5,707 nucleotides of DNA, taken from positions 1 to 5,707 of the forward strand of contig JACRGN010000364.1 in the NCBI GenBank assembly GCA_016234205.1, given 5' to 3'. Of the stretch, positions 1-3,585 are shown piece by piece. Source of the stretch: Nitrospinota bacterium. GTDB lineage: Bacteria > Nitrospinota > Nitrospinia > UBA9942. The notes beneath the pieces were generated by a model. The model did no database searches. It worked only from the letters and a program-made list of their open reading frames with translations, and was not told the origin of the DNA. Position 1 is the first letter of the stretch. Each line of letters begins with the position of its first letter. The position numbers were made by a program, and so were the translations under genes.

Positions 1-180
1 ATCTCAGAAGGCACTTACAATATGGGTGATGGAGAAACGCCAACCGTTGCAGGGGATAGGGCATTGCTGTAGGCAAAGAGGACTGCACTTGAACAGGCAG
101 GCACTTATGTTGAAAGCTATACAAAAGTAAAGAACTACCAGTTAACAGAAGATGAAATCAAGGTTCTTGCATCGGGTATC
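1..180 (+). pseudogene. 5' portion of the TPR-protein gene, interrupted by an in-frame amber codon (5' end outside window)
   Basis: Reading in the same frame as the downstream TPR gene, the sequence from the window edge gives a plausible protein: ISEGTYNMGDGETP, then a TAG at 70-72, then AKRTALEQAGTYVES and LTEDEIKVLASGI, running without a break into the ATG at 181. The pattern (E-G-x-Y-x-M-G-D-G-x-T, then A-L-x-E-A-K-R-x-A-L-E-Q-A-G-T-Y-V-E-S) is that of the N-terminal domain seen in LPP20/FlgT-N-like periplasmic or lipoprotein-type proteins, recognised from memory. In that pattern the residue at the TAG is expected to be glutamate, so one base change (GAG to TAG) explains the break. Any signal peptide would lie before the window. 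The gene is either inactivated by a nonsense mutation, affected by a sequence error, or translated only from an internal start. I favour nonsense mutation or error, because no ribosome binding site precedes the next ATG. Confidence 0.7.
70..72 (+). other. In-frame amber (TAG) codon inside the TPR gene
   Basis: The codons before it (...GCA TTG CTG) and after it (GCA AAG AGG ACT GCA CTT GAA CAG) read as one continuous domain, A-L-L-[stop]-A-K-R-T-A-L-E-Q. Glutamate is the residue expected at this place, and GAG differs from TAG by one base. TAG also ends three of the six complete or partial genes here (this one at 1000-1002, pdaD and the ATP-grasp gene), so general amber reassignment is unlikely. 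Confidence 0.75.
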
Positions 181-1002
181 ATGGAAGTTACCATACTTGA
201 CAAAAAGAGGACTATTGTAGGAGACGGCTTTAACTTCTATGTAAAAATCAAGGCGAAGGTCAATCCTGACAATTTAGAAGAAATGGTAAAGAAGGTAAAA
301 GACAAATCAGTAGTAGATGATTACAAAAAGATACAGGCTGATTACGATAAGAGCCAGAGAGAAATTGAAGAACTAAAGAAACAATTAGCACAGGCAAAAA
401 ATGAAGGTCAAAAGAAACAGGTAGAGGCAAAGATTACAAATGAAGATAAAAGATTTCAGGCAATTGATTGGTTTGAAAAAGGGTATCAGCATGGTTTAAA
501 CAAGGAACATGATTCTGCAATAGAGGCATACACAAATGCAATAGCCTTAGACCCGAATAATGCCGCAGCCTACAACAATCGTGGGAATGCTTATTATAAT
601 AAAGGACAATATGACAGGGCGATTGAGGATTTTAATAAGGCAATAGTCTTAGACCCGAATAATGCCTTTGCCTACAACAATCGTGGGAATGCTTATGATG
701 ACAAGAAACAATATGACAGGGCAATTGAGGATTATAATAAGGCAATAGCATTAGACCCGAATTATACCAATGCCTACAACGGTCGTGGGAATGCTTATGA
801 TAACAAAGGACAACATGACAGGGCTATTGAGGATTTTAACAAAGCAATTGCATTAAACCCGAATCTTGCCCAAGCCTACTACAATCGTGGAGTTGTTTAT
901 TATAGCAAAGGACAAAATGACAGGGCTATATCTGATTTTCAAAAGGCATGTGATATGGGGTATGAGAATGGGTGCAAAAATTTAAAGATTCTAAAAAAAT
1001 AG
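181..1002 (+). CDS. Tetratricopeptide-repeat protein (C-terminal part of an interrupted gene)
   Basis: A 273-residue open frame ending in TAG. Residues 1-35 (MEVTILDKK, VGDGFNFYVKIKAKV) complete the N-terminal beta-rich domain that begins upstream of this ATG. Residues about 45-92 are charged and heptad-like (DYDKSQREIEELKKQL), probably a coiled coil. Residues about 94-263 form five 34-residue TPR units, three of them with the consensus A-Y-N-N/G-R-G-N-A-Y, then Q-x-D-R-A-I-E-D-F/Y-N-K-A-I-x-L-D/N-P-N. The last unit ends in a cysteine-containing cap (QKACDMGYENGCKNL) common in such proteins. TPR solenoids mediate protein-protein contacts; the partner is unknown. The ATG at 181 is only the first start after the in-frame amber at 70-72. 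No Shine-Dalgarno precedes it and it lies inside a domain, so it is probably not the native start. The true gene most likely begins before the window. Likely location is periplasm or envelope, inferred from the N-terminal domain type. Confidence 0.8.
   Translation: MEVTILDKKRTIVGDGFNFYVKIKAKVNPDNLEEMVKKVKDKSVVDDYKKIQADYDKSQREIEELKKQLAQAKNEGQKKQVEAKITNEDKRFQAIDWFEKGYQHGLNKEHDSAIEAYTNAIALDPNNAAAYNNRGNAYYNKGQYDRAIEDFNKAIVLDPNNAFAYNNRGNAYDDKKQYDRAIEDYNKAIALDPNYTNAYNGRGNAYDNKGQHDRAIEDFNKAIALNPNLAQAYYNRGVVYYSKGQNDRAISDFQKACDMGYENGCKNLKILKK
571..978 (+). repeat. Tandem 102-bp repeats encoding TPR units
   Basis: The string tacaacaatcgtgggaatgc or a close variant recurs at 571, 673, 775 and 877, exactly 102 bp (34 codons) apart. 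The units at 571-672 and 673-774 differ at about 14 of 102 positions by eye, with long identical runs such as caatatgacagggc. Similarity at the nucleotide level beyond what the TPR consensus requires suggests recent unit duplication or gene conversion. Such arrays can gain or lose units in frame. Confidence 0.85.
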
Positions 1003-1044
1003 GTGATAATTTTTCAGAGAAAGCCTGAACCAATGGATAGAATT

Positions 1045-1049
1045 GGAGG
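1045..1049 (+). promoter_or_regulatory. Shine-Dalgarno before the mini-ORF
   Basis: GGAGG lies six bases upstream of the ATG at 1056. It is an ideal ribosome binding site in front of a frame of only 17 codons, the main reason to suspect that a longer gene once followed. Confidence 0.4.
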
Positions 1050-1055
1050 AAATCT

Positions 1056-1109
1056 ATGCTTAAAAATATGAAATTGCAAAGAAAAATGGTGATTGTAGAT
1101 AAGCAATGA
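1056..1109 (+). CDS. Possible 17-codon mini-ORF or gene remnant
   Basis: ATG at 1056 is preceded by GGAGG at 1045-1049 with six bases between, the best ribosome binding site on the plus strand here. The frame reads MLKNMKLQRKMVIVDKQ and stops at TGA 1107-1109. The opening M-L-K-N-M-K-L-x-x-K resembles the first residues of many methyl-accepting chemotaxis or sensor proteins, which then continue into a transmembrane helix; here the frame ends before one could form. It may be the decayed stump of such a gene, a real small peptide, or chance. The resemblance is from memory and short, so confidence is low. Confidence 0.3.
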   Translation: MLKNMKLQRKMVIVDKQ

Positions 1110-1157
1110 TTTACAAAGGCGTGTGATGGGGGATAAAAAGGAAAAATAAAATCTTTT

Positions 1158-1183
1158 CACAGCAAAGGCACAAAGACGCAAAG
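1158..1183. repeat. CGCAAAG-type dispersed repeat, copy 1
   Basis: The stretch cacagcaaaggcacaaag followed by acgcaaag is built from AAAGNCGCAAAG-like units. Near-identical strings recur in non-coding DNA of many environmental bacterial genomes (known from memory). A second, inverted copy lies at 1452-1480, so the two bracket the rest of the intergenic region. Confidence 0.55.
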
Positions 1184-1222
1184 AACAAAAACTTAACATG
1201 TTGTTAAAAAAGCCATCTACTG

Positions 1223-1303
1223 TGTCATTCCCGCGAAAGCGGGAATCCATAATATATTGATTTTACAAAGACTGGATTCCCGATAAAAACTTCGGGAATG
1301 ACA
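1223..1303. repeat. Compound palindromic (REP/MITE-like) element
   Basis: There are two hairpins. The first pairs attcccgc (1227-1234) with gcgggaat (1239-1246) across a GAAA loop. The second pairs attcccga (1276-1283) with tcgggaat (1292-1299) across eight bases. The outer ends also match each other exactly: tgtcattcccg (1223-1233) is the reverse complement of cgggaatgaca (1293-1303), and gggaatcca (1241-1249) is the reverse complement of tggattccc (1273-1281). The whole 81 bp can therefore fold as one cruciform or as two hairpins. This is the widespread TGTCATTCCCG...CGGGAATGACA repeat type, commonly mistranslated as peptides beginning MDSRFRGND. Its place between convergent genes fits a role in transcript 3' ends, but no T-run follows either hairpin directly. 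Confidence 0.85.
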
Positions 1304-1320
1304 TAAAAAAAGTTTTACAA

Positions 1321-1337
1321 CCTGTTAATTAGACAGG
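1321..1337. repeat. Small inverted repeat CCTGT / ACAGG
   Basis: cctgt (1321-1325) pairs with acagg (1333-1337) around a 7-base AT-rich loop. A related string, cctgttaatcccgtc, occurs at about 1421-1435. Similar CCTGTTAATCC fragments are common as dispersed repeats in environmental genomes (from memory). It is a short element and could be a chance hairpin. Confidence 0.35.
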
Positions 1338-1345
1338 ATAAAGTC

Positions 1346-1395
1346 GGTTCGGCAGGCTCACGATGATAAGGATTGCATCCTGAGCTTGTCGAAGG
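1346..1395. repeat. Inverted-repeat element of the CATCCTGAGCTTGTCGAAGG family
   Basis: catcctgagcttgtcgaagg (1376-1395) is a very common dispersed bacterial repeat, often mistranslated as HPELVEG. Its partner arm, gttcggcaggctcacgatg (about 1347-1365), is the same sequence in reverse complement with about three mismatches in 18. The arms are separated by 10 bases (ataaggattg), so the element can fold as a long imperfect hairpin. Confidence 0.75.
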
Positions 1396-1451
1396 ATTGT
1401 TTCTAAGCTTATTTTTAATCCTGTTAATCCCGTCAAGTTTTTATAAAATTT

Positions 1452-1480
1452 CCTTTGCGGTCTCTGCGTCTTTGCGGTTA
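1452..1480. repeat. CGCAAAG-type dispersed repeat, copy 2 (inverted), supplying the acetyltransferase stop codon
   Basis: On the minus strand this reads aaccgcaaagacgcagagac then cgcaaagga, the same family as 1158-1183 but in opposite orientation, with about four mismatches over the 18 best-aligned bases. Its left end on the minus strand (TTAACCGC in its usual form) contains the TAA at 1478-1480 that ends the acetyltransferase gene. The repeat therefore abuts, and may have trimmed, that gene's 3' end. Confidence 0.55.
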
Positions 1481-1996
1481 ATCAGGCATATCCTTTCTGT
1501 AGATTATCTTATCGTCACCTTTGGAGTAAAAGTCCTTTATCCTTGCCTCTTCAGAAAAGCTGTTATTAATATAAAATTGCCTTGTCTTTTCATAGACTGC
1601 CCTTGAAGATGTCTCAGCGAGCAGTATCCTCCCTGAGAATTTTAAAATCTCATCTTCTACATATTTAAGGAGGTTTTTACCAATACCAAGTCTCTGATAA
1701 TCTGACTTTACTGCAATCCAGTAAAGGTCATAAGCTCCATTTGTAAGTGGTGCCTTTCCATAGCAGACATATCCTACTACCCTCTCCCCTTTTCCCTCCC
1801 CCCCTGTGGGGGAGGAGAGGGCGGGGGGCAGTGCAGATGCAATCAGGTAATCTTTTTGAGAAGGATTATTTAGATAAATATCTATGAGTTCTAAAGCACA
1901 GTCAATCTCTTCTTGATTAAATATTTGTGTGTCAATGAGTATGGTTTTAATGTCCTCTCTGTCTTCACTTATTGTTTTTCTAATTTTTATTTCCAT
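1478..1996 (-). CDS. GNAT family N-acetyltransferase with an in-frame repeat insertion
   Basis: This 172-residue protein transfers an acyl group, usually acetyl from acetyl-CoA, to an amine; the substrate is not recognisable. The GNAT fold is visible: IRKTISEDREDI at the start (beta1-alpha1), VVGYVCYG (residues 73-80, beta strand), DLYWIAVKSDYQ (90-101, beta4), the acetyl-CoA pyrophosphate loop Q-R-L-G-I-G-K (101-107) matching R/Q-x-x-G-x-G/A, then RILLAETSS and a C-terminal Y-x-K-T-R-Q-F-Y helix (about 135-142). Residues about 55-72 (ALPPALSSPTGGEGKGE plus neighbours) are not GNAT-like and come from a GC-rich palindromic repeat; without them the length is about 154, normal for the family. 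The ATG at 1994-1996 lies inside the end of the ATP-grasp gene (17 bp overlap), preceded by only a weak GAAAGA-type site, so translation is probably coupled. It is the last gene of the minus-strand unit. Confidence 0.88.
   Translation of the reverse strand: MEIKIRKTISEDREDIKTILIDTQIFNQEEIDCALELIDIYLNNPSQKDYLIASALPPALSSPTGGEGKGERVVGYVCYGKAPLTNGAYDLYWIAVKSDYQRLGIGKNLLKYVEDEILKFSGRILLAETSSRAVYEKTRQFYINNSFSEEARIKDFYSKGDDKIIYRKDMPD
1780..1834. repeat. GC-rich palindromic repeat inserted in frame in the acetyltransferase gene
   Basis: ccctctcc (1780-1787) pairs with ggagaggg (1814-1821), and inside it cctccccc (1795-1802) pairs with gggggagg (1808-1815), giving an imperfect hairpin in a C/G-rich block unlike the AT-leaning DNA around it. 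It matches a well-known dispersed repeat whose translation reads like SPTGGEGKGE. On the coding strand it adds about 18 codons (residues 55-72) without shifting frame, between the first alpha-helical region and the VVGYVCYG strand of the GNAT fold, where a loop would tolerate it. Confidence 0.75.
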
Positions 1997-3008
1997 TAAA
2001 TCTTTCTATCGCAGTGATGACGATGCCTTTTATTAATTTGTTGTATGACCAGCCGTCCGCCTTTGCAGATTCTGCTACCCCTGCATCTATTGATATGTCA
2101 GGGTTTGCATTCACCTCAAGGACAAAAGGGGTCTGGTTATTATCTAATCTTATGTCAATTCTTGCATAGTCTCTGCACCCTGTAATCTCAAATGTCTTTA
2201 ATGCAACTTCTTTTATGCCATTTTTCATTTCAGGTGAAATAATTGCAGGGCATACAGATGGGGTGAATCTATAGCTGTCACTATCTTTCATCCATTTTGA
2301 TTTATAGCAGAGTATCTTTGGAGCATTGGGGGGTATTTTTGAGTAATCTATCTCGGCAACAGGAAAAATATGGGGCGGATTATTTCCTAAGATTGATACA
2401 TTAAATTCTCTGCCGTCAATGAATTCCTCTACTATTACCGGCTGACTGTATCTATCGGTGATATATTCAAACTTCTCTTTCAGTGAATCAAAATTAAAAA
2501 CTACGGAATTGCTGTCAATCCCCACACTGCCATCCTCCGATTGAGGTTTTACCATAAGAGGAAATTGCAGATTCCAGATTCCAGATTCCAGATTCTGGAC
2601 TGTATTGATCGATAATCCTGCCGGGACAGGGATGTTATTCTGGAGCAGAAGCTGTTTTGTTTTTTCCTTATCGGATGTTAAGCCTATTACCGAGGGCGGT
2701 GAGCCTGTATAGGCAACATTAAGCAGTTCAAAGACGGCAGCAACATTTGACTCCAAAGAAGAATCTCCATTAAACGCCTCGCAGAGATTAAATATAAGGC
2801 ACGGTTTTGATTCCTCTATCTTTTCAATTGTCCTGATTAGATTTTTTGAATTTAAACCTATTCTGAGGGTCTTAAAGTTAGATTCAATCAGCGCCCTTTC
2901 AACAGCTTCAGATGTCTTTATTACAGACTGCAGTGATATTATATCTTCATTAGATCCCTTTTTTGATTCACGGTCATCATTATAGATAACTATAATAAGA
3001 TTTTTCAC
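1980..3008 (-). CDS. ATP-grasp ligase related to D-alanine--D-alanine ligase
   Basis: This 342-residue enzyme should join a carboxylate to an amine through an acyl-phosphate, using ATP. N-terminal domain: about 1-110, with LIIVIYNDD, LIFNLCEAFNG and NVAYTGSPP. ATP-grasp core: FPLMVKPQSEDGSVGI (149-164; K154 and the S-V-G loop bind ATP), VIVEEFIDGREFNVSILG (191-208), and the metal-binding C-terminal part R-I-D-I-R (283-287) and F-V-L-E-V-N-A-N-P (295-303; D285, E298, N300). The canonical Ddl motif H-G-x-x-G-E-D-G is replaced by C-E-A-F-N-G-D-S (76-83), and the usual Y-D-Y-x-A-K-Y by ILCYKSKW, so cell-wall D-Ala-D-Ala synthesis is doubtful; another dipeptide or amide product is more likely. Start is GTG (3006-3008), sharing one base with the pdaD TAG. 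A heptamer repeat encodes residues about 138-148. The 3' end overlaps the acetyltransferase gene. Confidence 0.85.
   Translation of the reverse strand: MKNLIIVIYNDDRESKKGSNEDIISLQSVIKTSEAVERALIESNFKTLRIGLNSKNLIRTIEKIEESKPCLIFNLCEAFNGDSSLESNVAAVFELLNVAYTGSPPSVIGLTSDKEKTKQLLLQNNIPVPAGLSINTVQNLESGIWNLQFPLMVKPQSEDGSVGIDSNSVVFNFDSLKEKFEYITDRYSQPVIVEEFIDGREFNVSILGNNPPHIFPVAEIDYSKIPPNAPKILCYKSKWMKDSDSYRFTPSVCPAIISPEMKNGIKEVALKTFEITGCRDYARIDIRLDNNQTPFVLEVNANPDISIDAGVAESAKADGWSYNKLIKGIVITAIERFNGNKN
2564..2598. repeat. Heptanucleotide tandem repeat inside the ATP-grasp gene
   Basis: Three exact copies of attccag (2571-2591) are flanked by degenerate copies attgcag (2564-2570) and attctgg (2592-2598). 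On the coding strand this is CTGGAAT repeated and encodes N-L-E-S-G-I-W-N-L-Q, a stretch unlike ATP-grasp sequence, just before the FPLMVKP strand that holds the ATP-binding lysine. Three units are 21 bp, so the frame is kept; gain or loss of one unit would shift it. Confidence 0.85.
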
Positions 3009-3010
3009 TA
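3006..3010 (-). promoter_or_regulatory. Stop-start overlap TAGTG coupling pdaD to the ATP-grasp gene
   Basis: On the minus strand the pdaD stop TAG (3010-3008) and the ATP-grasp start GTG (3008-3006) share a G. No Shine-Dalgarno is evident upstream of the GTG, which suggests that ribosomes ending pdaD re-initiate on the next gene. Confidence 0.75.
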
Positions 3011-3550
3011 AAACAAAAATACTGCTGCAGAGACTACTGTGCAGTACCCGTTCTTTACAACTGCTGTCTGAGTTATATTTGTAGTTCTGACGATTCTGTC
3101 GCTGATTTTAAAAACCTCTTTCTTCTCGTCCCAGCTTTTGTTTTCATCAAACTCAACACCAAGTGTTGATGCGAGCATAGCCGCAGCAAGGTCTTCTGCA
3201 TAATCACCGGCAGATTTTTCGGTCTTCCCGTATGAGTGATGCTCACTTAAATAGCCGTAGGCATTTTTATCGGTCGGTATTGCACAGCCTACAGATGCAG
3301 CAACCAGCCTGTGCGGCTCATTGCTTCCGCATCTTGCAAGGACACAGTATGTGATCATGCCAGGTATCAACTGTTTCAGCCCTTCTTTTCTGCTGACTAT
3401 CTTACAGCCCGGCGGCAATATGCTTGATACATAAACCAGATTGCATTTCTCAATACCTGCATCTCTTAAGGCAAGCTCAAAAGAACGAAGCTCTTCTTTA
3501 TGAGTTCCAACACCTTTTGTAAAAAACATTTTTTTCGGGACAAGTACCAT
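3008..3550 (-). CDS. pdaD: Pyruvoyl-dependent arginine decarboxylase
   Basis: This 180-residue proenzyme converts arginine to agmatine and CO2, the first step of the agmatine route to polyamines (also used for acid response in some bacteria). It belongs to the small PvlArgDC family, which uses a self-made pyruvoyl group instead of PLP. The self-cleavage site is V-S-S-I-L-P-P-G-C (residues 41-49): cleavage between S42 and S43 should give a beta chain of 42 residues and an alpha chain starting with pyruvoyl from S43. The proton-donor glutamate of the family corresponds to E103 in Y-L-S-E-H-H-S. A conserved-type start, PKKMFFTKGVGTHKEEL, and a final beta strand (GYCTVVSAAVFLF) complete the fold. 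Length is close to the roughly 165 residues of the methanogen enzyme. The ATG (3548-3550) has a strong AAGGAGG site. The gene follows nadE after 35 bp and its stop overlaps the next start. No agmatinase or other polyamine gene is visible in the window. Confidence 0.93.
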   Translation of the reverse strand: MVLVPKKMFFTKGVGTHKEELRSFELALRDAGIEKCNLVYVSSILPPGCKIVSRKEGLKQLIPGMITYCVLARCGSNEPHRLVAASVGCAIPTDKNAYGYLSEHHSYGKTEKSAGDYAEDLAAAMLASTLGVEFDENKSWDEKKEVFKISDRIVRTTNITQTAVVKNGYCTVVSAAVFLF

Positions 3551-3558
3551 CTATTTTT

Positions 3559-3565
3559 CCTCCTT
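3559..3565 (-). promoter_or_regulatory. Strong Shine-Dalgarno of pdaD
   Basis: The minus strand reads AAGGAGG eight bases before the ATG at 3550. It is the only strong ribosome binding site I can see in the minus-strand unit, and it fixes the pdaD start and suggests the decarboxylase is well expressed relative to its neighbours. Confidence 0.8.
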
Positions 3566-3585
3566 TATGTTAATGAAGTTTGAAT

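Larger units (their letters stand above)
1003..1477. other. Repeat-rich intergenic region between convergent units
   Basis: These 475 bp separate the 3' ends of the TPR gene (+) and the acetyltransferase gene (-). No protein-like frame of normal length is convincing. The region holds a 17-codon mini-ORF (1056-1109), a CGCAAAG-type dispersed repeat (1158-1183), a compound palindrome (1223-1303), a small CCTGT/ACAGG hairpin (1321-1337), a second inverted-repeat element (1346-1395), a fragment reading aatcctgttaatcccgtca (about 1418-1436), and another CGCAAAG-type repeat in opposite orientation that runs into the acetyltransferase stop (1452-1480). No hairpin is followed directly by a run of T, so no canonical intrinsic terminator is evident, though the palindromes may end or stabilise transcripts from both sides. 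Confidence 0.75.

Noticed and set aside
70..72. Genome-wide amber recoding (for example pyrrolysine or a reassigned TAG)
   Set aside because: TAG is also the terminal stop of three genes in this window, and the site matches a simple GAG-to-TAG change at an expected glutamate.
571..978. Regularly spaced repeats as a CRISPR array
   Set aside because: The period is 102 bp with no unique spacers, and every unit encodes a 34-residue TPR in one open frame.
1193..1211. Intrinsic terminator from TTAACA/TGTTAA with adjoining A or T runs
   Set aside because: The stem is only six AT-rich pairs and lacks the GC content needed for a terminator. The T-run on the minus strand comes before this stem and about 15 bases after the nearest GC-rich hairpin.
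1014..1250. 78-codon frame on the minus strand beginning MDSRFRGND
   Set aside because: Its start is the translation of the palindrome at 1223-1249 and its middle (LRLCAFAVK) is the translation of the CGCAAAG-type repeat. There is no domain, and the frame is explained by repeats.
1373..1606. 77-codon frame on the plus strand beginning MHPELVEG
   Set aside because: It starts in the dispersed repeat at 1376-1395, passes through the repeat at 1452-1480 (FAVSASLRL) and then runs antisense to the acetyltransferase gene. It is a repeat artefact.
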